Below, piece by piece: positions 1 through 12,454 of a stretch of DNA of 64,000 nt (positions are counted from its first letter, which is position 1; each line of letters opens with the position of its first letter). This DNA is from Opitutales bacterium (lineage in GTDB: Bacteria > Verrucomicrobiota > Verrucomicrobiia > Opitutales > Coraliomargaritaceae). The stretch spans positions 1 through 64,000 of the forward strand of contig JABBCA010000082.1 in the NCBI GenBank assembly GCA_018607135.1, read 5' to 3'. The position numbers and the translations under genes are program-made. The notes below the pieces were generated by a model. The model ran no database searches. It was not told the origin of the DNA and worked only from the letters and a program-made list of their open reading frames with translations.

Positions 1-192
1 ATGCCCAAGCGTCTCAACAGTTTCATCGAAACCCTGGAAGCTATTCACTCCCCTCAGACGCCAGCCATTGGCAAACTGGACTTATTGCTCAAGCTTACCG
101 CGGAACAAAAGCAACTCAGCGAAAGTGATCTCGCCAGTTTGAAAGACTCTAACAATCCAGCAGTGAAAGACTGGCTGGAAATGCAAAATTAA
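1..192 (+). CDS. Small hypothetical protein, possibly the C-terminal end of a longer one
   Basis: The 63-residue reading frame begins exactly at the window edge, so the ATG at base 1 may be internal to a longer gene. The product is soluble and charged, with predicted helices, no signal peptide and no motif I recognise. The stop codon lies three bases from the stop of the convergent gene on the minus strand, so the two genes end tail to tail. Function unknown. Confidence 0.5.
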   Translation: MPKRLNSFIETLEAIHSPQTPAIGKLDLLLKLTAEQKQLSESDLASLKDSNNPAVKDWLEMQN

Positions 193-194
193 TT

Positions 195-419
195 TTAGCT
201 GCGATTCGAGTAAAAGAATAAACCTGTGCCAATGAGTGCGATTAGAAAGCCACTATTTCGGTAACGCACCGCCTTTTCAGTGTGCTGAACTACGCCTTCA
301 ATATCGCCATCTAAAGCGGCATCAGCATAGCTTAAGGCTTGAAGCATCTCATTAATATAAGCCCCAAGACACATCAATGCGATGAACAGCGACAACCATA
401 GTATTTTCTTATATTTCAT
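195..419 (-). CDS. Small two-helix membrane protein, function unknown
   Basis: A protein of about 74 residues with two hydrophobic segments, ILWLSLFIALMCLGAYI near the N-terminus and GFLIALIGTGLFFYS at the C-terminus, joined by a polar loop of about 30 residues (ALSYADAALDGDIEGVV). This suggests an inner-membrane hairpin protein. I chose the ATG at 419 (MKYKKILW) over the upstream TTG at 434 because it puts the Lys-rich start directly before the first helix. It lies downstream of the SNF2 gene on the same strand. I recognise no family. Confidence 0.6.
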   Translation of the reverse strand: MKYKKILWLSLFIALMCLGAYINEMLQALSYADAALDGDIEGVVQHTEKAVRYRNSGFLIALIGTGLFFYSNRS

Positions 420-453
420 ACACTCTGAGTTCAATCAATGCATCTAAAGCTCA

Positions 454-3444
<2,991 letters not shown>

Positions 3445-3446
3445 CA

Positions 3447-5756
3447 CTAAGTCCGTGTCTTCATTTTCGGATCAACGATATCGCGCATGACATCCCCGAG
3501 CACATTGTATGCGATCACAGTGACAAAGATCGCAAGGCCAGGAGTTAACATCCACCAAAAATTCATAAAGAAGACGATCATGTTTCCTTGTGACTGTTTC
3601 AACATCAGGCCCCAAGATGCAGAAGGCTCTGAGATTCCGAGACCGAGAAACGACAACGCAGCTTCCGCTAGAATATATCCAGGAATCGCGAGTGTAGCTG
3701 CGACCAAGAGATAACTAGCAAGATTAGGTAGTATGTGTTTTACCAAAATAAGTGGCACTGATTGCCCCATGCTTTCTGCTGCTGTCACAAATGGACGATT
3801 TCGAATCGACAAGGTCATCCCACGAATAATACGTGCCGTTCCCGCCCAGCCAATCACCGATAGTATCACTATGATGACAATAAAGACCTGTGCGGAGGAA
3901 AAGTCTGGGCTGATTAGCGCAGAACGAAGCGCGAGCAATAAGTAGAGCGCGGGCACAGACATCAGTAATTCGACCATACGCATCGCAATAAAGTCGACCG
4001 CACCACCGTAATAGCCAGCCATAGCGCCCACTAAAAAACCAATAATCAAGGTGATAGAGATACCGATAAAACCTATCGAAAGTGAGATTTGAGCACCGTG
4101 CAGTAAACGACTAAATATGTCGCGTCCTGTATCATCCGAGCCCAATAAATAAATCCGAGCTTTCGCATCCACAGTATCAAGTTGAAACAATTTACGCTCC
4201 ATTGGGATCAGTCCAAAGAGCTTATACGGTTCCCCTTTCGCGAACAACTGCACTGGAATCAACTCGCCTGACTGCTCTTCATACACAGCAGATCCGACCT
4301 CTTTCTTTTCGTATGCCTTTACATGTAGTGCGCCGTCTCTGTATGTGAGCGCAGTTGGTGGATGATAGGGCTTTTCCAAGTTTTGCTTACTGATCGGATA
4401 CGGCGCGAGGAAGGGAGCAAACAATGCACCGCCGTATAAAATCATCAATACGATGAGTGCGGCGAGTCCCATCGGTCGACGAATCACTTGGCCCAATAGA
4501 TTCTTAAATAAGGTAAAAACAATATACCCAACGAGTGCAATACATGCGATCGCAAGCGCTGTAACCAAGGCAATACCGAGATACTTCAAAATCACACCAA
4601 TTGTCGACAACACGGACGGTGCAAACGCCTCCAATAGGATCTCCAAAAAGATTAAGCCAATTAGGCCCATCCAAATGAATGTAATCTTACTGCGCGTGGT
4701 AGCTGTTTCATTACCAGTAGACTCGACACGAATCCGCGGGTCTGTCCAAGCCAAGAGCATGTCAGCAAGCAGGTTTCCAAAAACCAACATGATCACCCCC
4801 ATCAAGACACCGGCCATAACTACGTATTGATCTTCACGCACGATCGCATCGTAAATCAATTGTCCAAGGCCTGGATAATTCATCACGTTTTCAACTAGCA
4901 GAGCACCTGAGAGTAAGCCTGCAAACGAGTAGCCAAACGAAGTAATAAGCGGATTAATCGCGTTGCGCAGCACATGCTTAAACATGATCACACGTTCTTT
5001 CAGCCCTTTTGCACGTGCGGTCGTCGCAAACTCCGCCTGCATATAATCGATGAAATTGGCACGCATAATACGCATCATTCCAGCGACACTGCCGATACCA
5101 AGCACTATGGTCGGCAAAATCAAGTGATACACGTAATCTGCAAACTGAAGAGCCACAGGGTAAAACTCACTTTCGACAGAGGAACGCCCACCAACAGGAA
5201 ACCACCCGGTAACGGACGCGACATAAACAGCCAAAATTGCTAGAAAAAACTCTGGAATCGAAAGTGCCGCATAAGCTAATAGCGCGGCCATTCGGTCAAA
5301 GATAGAATCTTTGTAAATAGCCGCCAGCACGCCCAAAGGAATGGCGATCATCCAAGCAAAAGTGATCGAAGTTAAAGAAAGCAAAAATGTCGCCGGCACA
5401 CGTTGAGCCAAGAGCTCTGTCACCTTCACCTTATAGCCAAAGGATTCGCCTAAATAGGGCGCACCGATGGAAACCCCAGCTTCTTGATCGCCTGTCCATG
5501 GGCCATACTTAATGGGTGACACATTCGCCAACCAATGACCATAACGAACATACCATGCAGTCGGATTCCCCTCATCATCCACCAGCCCCAATTGTCGCTC
5601 TTGCTGAGCAATCACTTCAGGCGCGATGTCCTTTGCCGCACGGGACTGAGTTAAGAAGTCTCCAGGCGAAACATACATCAAAATAGACACTAGCATACTG
5701 ACTCCGAACAAAAGCGGAATCAATGAAAGCAAACGTCTAACAATAAAAGTAAACAT
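3447..5756 (-). CDS. Fused OppB-OppC type ABC transporter permease
   Basis: Inner-membrane permease of a peptide/nickel-type ABC importer, 769 residues, about twice the size of one subunit. Residues 1-330 are OppB/DppB-like ([19 protein letters not shown] start, [25 protein letters not shown]-loop region). About 100 residues with extra hydrophobic helices follow ([19 protein letters not shown] onward). From about residue 430 an OppC/DppC-like half begins ([57 protein letters not shown]). So both halves of the heterodimer are on one chain. It follows the binding-protein gene by 3 bp. No OppD/OppF ATPase is encoded nearby, so ATPases must come from elsewhere. Confidence 0.93.
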   Translation of the reverse strand: MFTFIVRRLLSLIPLLFGVSMLVSILMYVSPGDFLTQSRAAKDIAPEVIAQQERQLGLVDDEGNPTAWYVRYGHWLANVSPIKYGPWTGDQEAGVSIGAPYLGESFGYKVKVTELLAQRVPATFLLSLTSITFAWMIAIPLGVLAAIYKDSIFDRMAALLAYAALSIPEFFLAILAVYVASVTGWFPVGGRSSVESEFYPVALQFADYVYHLILPTIVLGIGSVAGMMRIMRANFIDYMQAEFATTARAKGLKERVIMFKHVLRNAINPLITSFGYSFAGLLSGALLVENVMNYPGLGQLIYDAIVREDQYVVMAGVLMGVIMLVFGNLLADMLLAWTDPRIRVESTGNETATTRSKITFIWMGLIGLIFLEILLEAFAPSVLSTIGVILKYLGIALVTALAIACIALVGYIVFTLFKNLLGQVIRRPMGLAALIVLMILYGGALFAPFLAPYPISKQNLEKPYHPPTALTYRDGALHVKAYEKKEVGSAVYEEQSGELIPVQLFAKGEPYKLFGLIPMERKLFQLDTVDAKARIYLLGSDDTGRDIFSRLLHGAQISLSIGFIGISITLIIGFLVGAMAGYYGGAVDFIAMRMVELLMSVPALYLLLALRSALISPDFSSAQVFIVIIVILSVIGWAGTARIIRGMTLSIRNRPFVTAAESMGQSVPLILVKHILPNLASYLLVAATLAIPGYILAEAALSFLGLGISEPSASWGLMLKQSQGNMIVFFMNFWWMLTPGLAIFVTVIAYNVLGDVMRDIVDPKMKTRT

Positions 5757-5759
5757 AAT

Positions 5760-7607
5760 CTATAGCTCTGTGTCAGCGGTCCACACTTCATCTAAATTCC
5801 ACAAAATAGAACCTGTCGGCGGAATATAAATGTTCTCCCACTTGTTCTGCACGCCGACATACCCATACCCGCTAAAAATATATAGCAACGGTAGTTGTTC
5901 GGCTAAAATAGCCTGAATCTCATGTATGTTTGCAATGCGCTTTTCCATATCCAAAGTGCTCTCTTGTTCGAGGAAGAGTTCATCAATACGAGCTTCCCAA
6001 TCCGTTGCAGGTGACTCTTGCTCAGGATACCACTGATGAAAAATACCGCTACTTAAATACAAAGCTTTGCTACCTCCCGGGTCATAACCAGCGCTACTGG
6101 AACCCCAGGATAAAAAAGTTAAATCATAATCGAAGGTCTCGTCAGTCTTCGCAAGTAAGGTAACAAAATCGACTTTCGCGAGTTTAACCGTCATTCCGAT
6201 TTCCTTCATGTTTTCGACAAACGTCACGGCAATCGTATCCGCTGAAGCCACTCCATCGACTGCGAGCAATTCAATTTCAACATAAACTCCCTGACTATCT
6301 TGCAACTTACCATTTACATCCCATGTGTAACCTGCACCAGCGAGAATCTCACGGGCTCGCTCCGGATCATACTCATACGTCGGTAGGTCTGGATTGTGCC
6401 ATTTACCACGCGAAGATGGTATGATGCTATTTAAAGGCTCTCCTTTACCAAATAGTAAGGCATCGATAATGCCTTTTCGATTAAACGCAGTCTGCACTGC
6501 TTGCCGAAAACGCTTATCCGTGAACCAGCGTTTCTTATGAGGCGATAAATAAGGCACTCCATCCTCATTTGAACCGAGGTGTTGATTGAACCAGAAAAAG
6601 CTTACATTGGTAGACAAGCCTTTCTCATAAACGGTGAAATCGTAGACCTCTTCACCCTTTTTGATCCAATCCAAATCTGCAGCGGATATACCCGAGGCGT
6701 CACTTTGGCCAGTGGCAAAATGCACGGTTCCAGTGTTTGACTCAGCAACAAATTTATACACTAAATAATCGATATAGGGCAGTCGTTGGCCTTCAGCATC
6801 GATCCGCCAGAAGTGCGGATTTGGAGTCATGACCAAACGCTCCCCTGGGCGGTAAGAATCGACAACAAAAGGTCCTAGGCTCACAATTTCTTCTGGAGTC
6901 TTGATTGCTGTTTGCGTCGACCATTGTTTAAAGAATGTGCGATCTTTTAAGGTAGCGCCGAGCTTGTGCTTTGGCAAAATTAGCACATTTTCCATAGATA
7001 ATAGAAAAGGAGCAAAGACTGTCGGAAGGCTGACTTCGAAAGTAAGTCCATCGACCATTCGATAGCTGGGCTTCTCACCATTAACCTTCATCTCCTCATA
7101 AAAGCGTGAAGGAAACAAGGGGCGCACCTTGCCTGATTCTTTATCAACCTCATCGGCGAAGATCAGATCAAAGGTAAATTTCACATCTTCAGCACTAAAC
7201 GGCTCTCCATCACTCCATCGAACTCCTTCACGCAAATGAAAGGTAAAGGTCTGGCTATCTTCACTCACGTCCCACGACTTCGCTAGATAAGGCCCGACGG
7301 CCTGCGTGCGAGGATTGTATTTCACCAGTGGAGCTGAAAACTTCTCCTGTATGGAACGTGTGTTTAGATTTCCTGGCACCAAAAAATTAAATGTCTTCGG
7401 CGGAGATGTATCGTTTAGAATAAAAATACCCCCATATTGCCCAGGTTCGACGTCCGCAATGGAAACATCTTTCGGCAAAGGATTCTCACTGCGCTCGACA
7501 ACGGGAGCTTGAGTGCAAGCACTCGCAAACAGTAAAAAAATTACACACACCATTAGTGTGCAGATACAGTATTTTTGCTGATAAGTTTGCTTCCGTGACA
7601 TGAACAT
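5760..7607 (-). CDS. Peptide/nickel-type ABC transporter substrate-binding lipoprotein (SBP family 5)
   Basis: A 615-residue periplasmic binding protein anchored as a lipoprotein: hydrophobic signal CTLMVCVIFLLFASAC with the lipobox cysteine. Family 5 hallmarks are visible, including the region KSWDVSEDSQTFTFHLREGVRWSDGEPF, then FRQAVQTAFNRKGI and YDPERAREILAGAGY. It presumably captures oligopeptides or a similar solute and delivers it to the fused permease encoded 3 bp downstream. Substrate cannot be told from sequence. First gene of the importer operon as seen here. Confidence 0.93.
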   Translation of the reverse strand: MFMSRKQTYQQKYCICTLMVCVIFLLFASACTQAPVVERSENPLPKDVSIADVEPGQYGGIFILNDTSPPKTFNFLVPGNLNTRSIQEKFSAPLVKYNPRTQAVGPYLAKSWDVSEDSQTFTFHLREGVRWSDGEPFSAEDVKFTFDLIFADEVDKESGKVRPLFPSRFYEEMKVNGEKPSYRMVDGLTFEVSLPTVFAPFLLSMENVLILPKHKLGATLKDRTFFKQWSTQTAIKTPEEIVSLGPFVVDSYRPGERLVMTPNPHFWRIDAEGQRLPYIDYLVYKFVAESNTGTVHFATGQSDASGISAADLDWIKKGEEVYDFTVYEKGLSTNVSFFWFNQHLGSNEDGVPYLSPHKKRWFTDKRFRQAVQTAFNRKGIIDALLFGKGEPLNSIIPSSRGKWHNPDLPTYEYDPERAREILAGAGYTWDVNGKLQDSQGVYVEIELLAVDGVASADTIAVTFVENMKEIGMTVKLAKVDFVTLLAKTDETFDYDLTFLSWGSSSAGYDPGGSKALYLSSGIFHQWYPEQESPATDWEARIDELFLEQESTLDMEKRIANIHEIQAILAEQLPLLYIFSGYGYVGVQNKWENIYIPPTGSILWNLDEVWTADTEL

Positions 7608-7669
7608 TTTTACGAAACCGCCCTCTCAGCTTTGTTCAACCTAAATTAGCGAAATTAAGAGGCAAGAAA

Positions 7670-7747
7670 CGCTGGCCGAAAGCAACGCGTGCTTCCGCGA
7701 CTAAATTCCAGTGCGGTCGCGGAACTAGGAACTAGTTTCGGCCAGCG
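7670..7747. repeat. Nested inverted repeat overlapping the 3' end of the EEP gene
   Basis: An outer perfect 12-bp inverted repeat (CGCTGGCCGAAA at 7670, TTTCGGCCAGCG at 7736) encloses an inner 9-bp one (TTCCGCGAC at 7693, GTCGCGGAA at 7716) and the word GAACTAGGAACTAG. The right outer arm encodes the last residues of the EEP protein (GAGRN) and reaches past its stop codon. It could fold as a transcript-end structure for that gene; there is no clean T-run, so I do not call it a simple terminator. Confidence 0.6.
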
Positions 7748-9273
7748 CCCATGAGCAGTGCTTCCACCACAAACTGACGCTTTCCCTTCCAAATACCTAA
7801 TTCAACGACTAAGCGCAATTCTGGAAGATTGTTTTCCAAACCACTCGCTTTCAACTGCTCTAGAATAGAAACATCATGAGAATAAATCGACCAAAGAGTG
7901 CCGCCTATGTTTACTTGCAAAGGCTTTAGACGCGCAACGGTTCCGTCCACCGTATACATCTTACCGATGTAGGGACCGAGTTCGGCATCTTCGACTTCAT
8001 TTAGAAAAGCGCCATCCTCTAGCTGAATGCTGGAATCTGACAAATAACCTAAGGGCATTTCGTAATCGAGCGCATCGGTGCCCTCACTAGGGTTGTCTAA
8101 ATCCAAATAGTCGCCCTGCTCACCATCACTCACAGAGAAGCGTGCATACACGGGCAAGTGATCCGTCACTCCGCCGCCCGTGGCGCCCGCGAAGTTCCAT
8201 GCTAAAGGTCGCCCTACTTTATCCGCATTGAGGCCAGTTAATAAAAGTTTATCGAAACTTCCATCCACATACTGCACTCCACTCGTATCGTAGAGCCCGC
8301 GCGTGATCAGCAGATGCATCAATGTGCCACGACGACCGCGCCAAACTTCCGAGTAACGCGCTTCGGGTGGGATTTCATACCAGAGATTATAAAGATCTGG
8401 GCCTTTATCCTCGCGAATCGCCATCTCATTGCCCTGAGACCCCAGCACATCGTTGATACCTGTCTCGATATCTGGATACAAAATGGAGTGATTGTAGTGT
8501 GAATTTAAGTCACCTCCAATAATGATGTCCGCTAAGGGATCTTCAGCAAGCCGTGCATCAATCAACGAGCGCAGCACATTCGCATTTTGCACACGAATCG
8601 GCTCTCGCTCTGGATTTGAAGCACCCGACTTCCAATGGTTCACATAGACCCACAGCGAATGCCCATGCACATCGAGCTCGACTTCTAAAATATCACGAGC
8701 CTGCTCGAGTTCGTGCGCGACTGAGCTGACAATCGGAAACTTAGAAAACACCGCATTCGCATGCGCGATCCCTGAATCCAAGCCTTTCGAAGGCACCGTT
8801 ACCACGGAATAGCCATGCAGACCCGAGTCCGACATTGCTTTTAATAACCACGCTTTCGAGGACAGCCCTGCATACTCCGCTTTCCAAGCGTCACCAAGCA
8901 TCTCAACGACGCTGGTTTCCGCATAGTTTGCTAAAAACTGATCCAGCTCATCTGTGCTTTCTGGAGAAAAATCAGCCTCAAACTCTTGAAAAAGAATCAC
9001 CTCAGGCCCTGCGCCGGCGTTAAAAGTCTTTAGAACCGCAGTATGGTTCTGCAATTTAGTCAGCAGTTTTGCACGAGTGTAGGTAAACGGATCGTCCGCC
9101 TCATCTTGTTTATAATCGCGAAACATCGCGATACCATCCACGTCGAATAGATTCTCCACGTTGTAAGCAACCACCGTAAACTCAGTCGCTGCCTTCTCAG
9201 CACAACCGATCAAAGGCAGAGCAGATAAGCTCAACAGGCAGCCGAACCACTTCTTAATCTTACTCTTAATCAT
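7732..9273 (-). CDS. Endonuclease/exonuclease/phosphatase (EEP) family lipoprotein
   Basis: About 513 residues from the chosen start. A signal peptide ends in lipobox LPLIGC, so the enzyme is secreted and lipid-anchored. EEP-fold motifs follow: VAYNVENLFDVDG near the mature N-terminus, VILFQEFEAD (catalytic Glu), IIIGGDLNSHYNHSI (Asp/Asn), and TDHLPVYARF (terminal Asp-His). The last ~100 residues form a beta-rich extension (SIQLEDGAFLNEVED onward, resembling OB-fold domains fused to such enzymes). Likely an extracellular nuclease or phosphoesterase. The ORF-track start at 9402 overlaps menB; ATG 9273 gives MIKSKIKKWFG directly before the signal core. Those first codons come from a repeated DNA word array (see separate entry). 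Confidence 0.85.
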   Translation of the reverse strand: MIKSKIKKWFGCLLSLSALPLIGCAEKAATEFTVVAYNVENLFDVDGIAMFRDYKQDEADDPFTYTRAKLLTKLQNHTAVLKTFNAGAGPEVILFQEFEADFSPESTDELDQFLANYAETSVVEMLGDAWKAEYAGLSSKAWLLKAMSDSGLHGYSVVTVPSKGLDSGIAHANAVFSKFPIVSSVAHELEQARDILEVELDVHGHSLWVYVNHWKSGASNPEREPIRVQNANVLRSLIDARLAEDPLADIIIGGDLNSHYNHSILYPDIETGINDVLGSQGNEMAIREDKGPDLYNLWYEIPPEARYSEVWRGRRGTLMHLLITRGLYDTSGVQYVDGSFDKLLLTGLNADKVGRPLAWNFAGATGGGVTDHLPVYARFSVSDGEQGDYLDLDNPSEGTDALDYEMPLGYLSDSSIQLEDGAFLNEVEDAELGPYIGKMYTVDGTVARLKPLQVNIGGTLWSIYSHDVSILEQLKASGLENNLPELRLVVELGIWKGKRQFVVEALLMGAGRN

Positions 9274-9283
9274 AATCTTAATC
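9251..9283. repeat. GATTA/AGATT word array forming the 5' end of the EEP gene
   Basis: On the minus strand the bases are built from repeated words (GATTAAGATTATGATTAAGA and so on) that resemble the arrays at 16884-17009, 18228-18304 and 54069-54095. The start codon and first eight codons of the EEP lipoprotein lie inside the array. Confidence 0.55.
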
Positions 9284-9331
9284 GCCTTTTCGTGATAAAG
9301 CCCATAAGTGGATTCATATTTAGACAAAGCA

Positions 9332-10165
9332 CTAAGGTAACCACGGATATTTGTTAAACTCTGGTGCGCGTTTTTCGTTCCAAGCCTTCCGTCCTTCTTC
9401 ACCCTCTTCAGTTAGGTAATAGAGTAAGGTCGCGTTGCCCGCCAACTCTTGAAGTCCTTGTTGACCATCCACATCGGCATTGAAAGCAGCTTTTAAACAA
9501 CGAATAGAGAGCGGGCTATGTTGCAAGATTTCACTCGCCCACTGCACCCCTTCAGCTTCGAGGTCTTCGTAAGGAACGACTTTATTGACTAAGCCCATGT
9601 CCATTGCCTCTTGAGCAGTGTATTGGCGGCATAGATACCAAATTTCTCGTGCTTTTTTATGTCCGACAATTCGCGCTAAATAGCTCGATCCGAACCCACC
9701 ATCAAAGCTCCCCACCTTCGGGCCCGTTTGACCAAAGACTGCATTGTCTGCCGCAATCGTCAGGTCGCACACTACATGTAACACATGGCCACCACCGATC
9801 GCGTAACCCGCAACGAGAGCGATCACCACCTTCGGCATCGAGCGAATGAGCTTTTGTAGATCTAAGACATTCAAACGAGGCACACCGTCCTTACCGATAT
9901 AACCACCCTTCTTGTGGCCACGGATCTTTTGATCACCACCAGCGCAAAAGGCAAATTTACCATCCGTCTGCGGATTGAACCCAGTAAGCAGCACCACACC
10001 GATCGAGGTATCTTCACGGGCATCGGTAAACGCTTCGATCAGTTCTGTCACCGTATCAGGCGTAAATGCATTACGACGATGGGGACGATTGATCGTTACT
10101 TTAGCGATTCCATCGCACTTCTCGTAAATGATCTCTTCAAATTCGCGGACCTTGTTCCAATTCAT
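9332..10165 (-). CDS. menB: 1,4-dihydroxy-2-naphthoyl-CoA synthase (menaquinone biosynthesis)
   Basis: Crotonase-fold enzyme that closes the second ring of menaquinone, converting o-succinylbenzoyl-CoA to 1,4-dihydroxy-2-naphthoyl-CoA in the cytoplasm. The 277 residues are typical of MenB. Visible features: [15 protein letters not shown], the oxyanion-hole and substrate segment [52 protein letters not shown] and the C-terminal [11 protein letters not shown] typical of MenB. Start ATG 10165 ([12 protein letters not shown]) was chosen over the longer ORF because upstream residues do not match the family. No other men genes are in the window. Confidence 0.95.
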   Translation of the reverse strand: MNWNKVREFEEIIYEKCDGIAKVTINRPHRRNAFTPDTVTELIEAFTDAREDTSIGVVLLTGFNPQTDGKFAFCAGGDQKIRGHKKGGYIGKDGVPRLNVLDLQKLIRSMPKVVIALVAGYAIGGGHVLHVVCDLTIAADNAVFGQTGPKVGSFDGGFGSSYLARIVGHKKAREIWYLCRQYTAQEAMDMGLVNKVVPYEDLEAEGVQWASEILQHSPLSIRCLKAAFNADVDGQQGLQELAGNATLLYYLTEEGEEGRKAWNEKRAPEFNKYPWLP

Positions 10166-10224
10166 AAGCCCACAACAGAAAGGATTCTTACGCCAAAAGC
10201 AACGCTGAGGACAGGAAAGTGAAA

Positions 10225-10929
10225 CTAATCGCCACCACAACCACCGCAGCCAGAATCGCTACCGCAGCTACCGCCACAACCACCAGGGCCACCAGGCCCC
10301 CCCTTCTTGTTCTTCTTGATGAGAATACAGATAGCCACAATTAGAAGAACACCTACAAAGATCACCCCAAATGGAATCGTAGAACTGGCGACAGCAATCA
10401 TACCGCAACCAGCTAGTCCCAAAGACAGCGTAATCGCGGTGACAGCCGCGACCAGCCGACTCTTCGAAAGCACTAGGTTCTTCGATGTATCCACCCGCTG
10501 AAAAGATTTCTTCTGCAAATACACCTCTATTGTAGGCCATAAATCATGCGCTGGTGTTTCTCCAAACACCACTAGGTATGAGCTCAAAGTCTGAGTATAC
10601 CAGTCCGTGAACTTTTCAGTTTCGTCTCTACCACCGCGAGTCGGACCATGGTGAATTTTTTGCCCCAATGTCTCGTTACAAAGTCGTATCCAATAAGACC
10701 GTGTATAGCACAGATGCAAATGCCAGACTTGATCCACCACATCCGAGGGCGCACAGGGATGACCTGCCTCACAACAAAGGTATACATAGCGCCGATACTC
10801 TTCGATTGCTCTTTCAGTAAAAAACTCCGTCCAGCCATTTTCGCGCGCGAGACGTGCCTTAAATGTAAACTCGTCGCCCTCCTCGTCGAACGAGAATGTT
10901 GCTAGAGCATTCCACAGTGTAGTGTTCAT
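10225..10929 (-). CDS. WHLH-motif domain protein with one membrane helix and Gly/Cys-rich tail
   Basis: A 234-residue protein in three parts. Residues 1-130 form a soluble domain with the line [16 protein letters not shown] and [13 protein letters not shown], resembling the N-terminal domain of glycine-rich-domain (GRDP/DUF1399-like) proteins. Then come two hydrophobic stretches around 160-205 ([43 protein letters not shown]), followed by a short basic KKNKK and a tail rich in Gly and Cys ([19 protein letters not shown]). The histidine pairs and Cys tail suggest metal binding, but this is inference. Neighbours menB and the cyclophilin give no functional clue. Confidence 0.7.
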   Translation of the reverse strand: MNTTLWNALATFSFDEEGDEFTFKARLARENGWTEFFTERAIEEYRRYVYLCCEAGHPCAPSDVVDQVWHLHLCYTRSYWIRLCNETLGQKIHHGPTRGGRDETEKFTDWYTQTLSSYLVVFGETPAHDLWPTIEVYLQKKSFQRVDTSKNLVLSKSRLVAAVTAITLSLGLAGCGMIAVASSTIPFGVIFVGVLLIVAICILIKKNKKGGPGGPGGCGGSCGSDSGCGGCGGD

Positions 10930-10938
10930 CGGTGGAGC

Positions 10939-11586
10939 CTAAAATCCATTCGATTCAAGCACTGTATTCCACTGCGCGATACGCGCTTTTTGCTCTTCAA
11001 ACAAAACATCGGTATTGGTGAGCACTTTGATTTCTTTGATCTTATCGCCTTTGCGAACTGAGTTCACCACGAATTTACCTTTGGTAGCTTTGCCGAAGAC
11101 TGTGTGCTTACCGTCCAACCATGCAGTTTCACCATGGGTGATAAAGAACTGACTCCCGTTGGTGCCTGGCCCCGAGTTGGCCATCGAAAGGATGCCCCAG
11201 TTGTTGTGACGCAGCGCAGGGTGGATTTCGTTTTCAAACTTATAGCCAGGACCACCAGTGCCATTCCCCACTGGGTCACCCCCTTGAATCATAAAGTCTT
11301 CAATCACACGGTGAAACGTGAGCCCATTATAGTAGCCACGCTTGGCTAGATTTAGAAAGCTTGCCGCAGTCACCGGAGTCTTCGTCGCAAACACAGTAGC
11401 TTCAATATCACCACGATCGGTGACGATCACGATTTGAACATCACGAACATAATCGGGGCGTTCGACAGTGCCCAGTGGCTCAGCCGCTGGAGTCGACGTG
11501 GACGACACAGACGGCCCGGACGAGCTACAAGCAGCTAAGAAAAATAATGGAAGAAGGGCAAGGATCGATAGACGATGTAGGTGCAT
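10939..11586 (-). CDS. Cyclophilin-type peptidyl-prolyl cis-trans isomerase, lipoprotein
   Basis: Folding catalyst for Xaa-Pro bonds, predicted to act in the periplasm as a lipoprotein: signal [17 protein letters not shown], then a Ser/Pro/Ala linker. The cyclophilin core is clear: [60 protein letters not shown] and [10 protein letters not shown]. Most catalytic-site residues of bacterial cyclophilins are present (FHR, QGGDP, NGSQFFI). ATG 11586 is preceded by a GGAG ribosome site at good spacing, so it is preferred to the ORF-track start 18 bp upstream. Confidence 0.93.
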   Translation of the reverse strand: MHLHRLSILALLPLFFLAACSSSGPSVSSTSTPAAEPLGTVERPDYVRDVQIVIVTDRGDIEATVFATKTPVTAASFLNLAKRGYYNGLTFHRVIEDFMIQGGDPVGNGTGGPGYKFENEIHPALRHNNWGILSMANSGPGTNGSQFFITHGETAWLDGKHTVFGKATKGKFVVNSVRKGDKIKEIKVLTNTDVLFEEQKARIAQWNTVLESNGF

Positions 11587-11712
11587 GTCTCCGATCTTCC
11601 GCATGTGTTAAGCAATGACAAGTATCGACTGAAAAATTACACCCGTATACATGATGTTGTAAAAGCACCTGTGGATGCAGACCATACAGAGCGATCGAAG
11701 CGTGTTTGTAGC

Positions 11713-12279
11713 TTAATCGATACCCAGCTTTTCACGACCAGCGGGCGAAATCATATGCGGTGTCCATGGCGGATCCCATACAATATCTACTTGTGCACCT
11801 GAAACAGCCTCCAAGGCCTCAATATTTTGCTTGGCATCATCTGCAATAACCGGGCCCATGCCGCAACCTTGAGCGGTAAGCGTCATCTTGACGTTGACCA
11901 AATGCTTACCTGCCTCATCAGGCTCTCCAATTTGCAGATCGTAGATCAAACCCAAGTCTACGATGTTTACTGGTATCTCAGGGTCGAAGCAGTGTTTCAT
12001 CGCTTCCCAAACCAACTCTTCGCTGAACGGGGAATTGCTATGGTCGGGCTCGGCCGCATTTGCGGCCGAGCTTAGTTCCGCCGCAGCCACATCGCCCAAT
12101 GCATCCCAGTCCTTACTCGCCAGTCGAAATAAACCTGAATCCGTGCGAATCGTCACCGTGCCGCCCAATGCCTGAGAAATCACGGCACGGGTGCCCGCTT
12201 TCAGGGTATGCTCTTCACCAGCAGGTATAATGGTCGCCACTGTATCTCTAGCAAGCGTCAGTTCTTCATTAAAACTCAT
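11713..12279 (-). CDS. sufT: Putative Fe-S cluster assembly protein SufT (MIP18 family)
   Basis: A 188-residue protein: an N-terminal segment typical of SufT (EELTLARDTVATIIPAGEEHTLKAGT, GGTVTIRTDSGLFRL), then a MIP18/DUF59 domain (VWEAMKHCFDPEIPVNIVDLGLIYD, MTLTAQGCGMGPVIADD, WDPPWTPHMISPAGREKLGI). SufT takes part in Fe-S cluster maturation or delivery in the cytoplasm. The start at ATG 12279 is chosen because the family begins MSFNEE-like. The remaining suf genes are not in the window. The gene faces a divergent exported-protein gene. Confidence 0.9.
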   Translation of the reverse strand: MSFNEELTLARDTVATIIPAGEEHTLKAGTRAVISQALGGTVTIRTDSGLFRLASKDWDALGDVAAAELSSAANAAEPDHSNSPFSEELVWEAMKHCFDPEIPVNIVDLGLIYDLQIGEPDEAGKHLVNVKMTLTAQGCGMGPVIADDAKQNIEALEAVSGAQVDIVWDPPWTPHMISPAGREKLGID

Positions 12280-12454
12280 GCTTCTGAAACAGAGTGAATA
12301 AAGACATACTGTCAATCCAGCTCGACGAGATTCTACTTCTAGCAAGCTGCAAGTGTCTAATACACGACCCTACTACGAAAAATGTCTTGGCACAGATGTA
12401 TCAATTTCTCAACTTAGATTTCCCCTCACTTCGTTAGCAATAACAAGATTCCCT

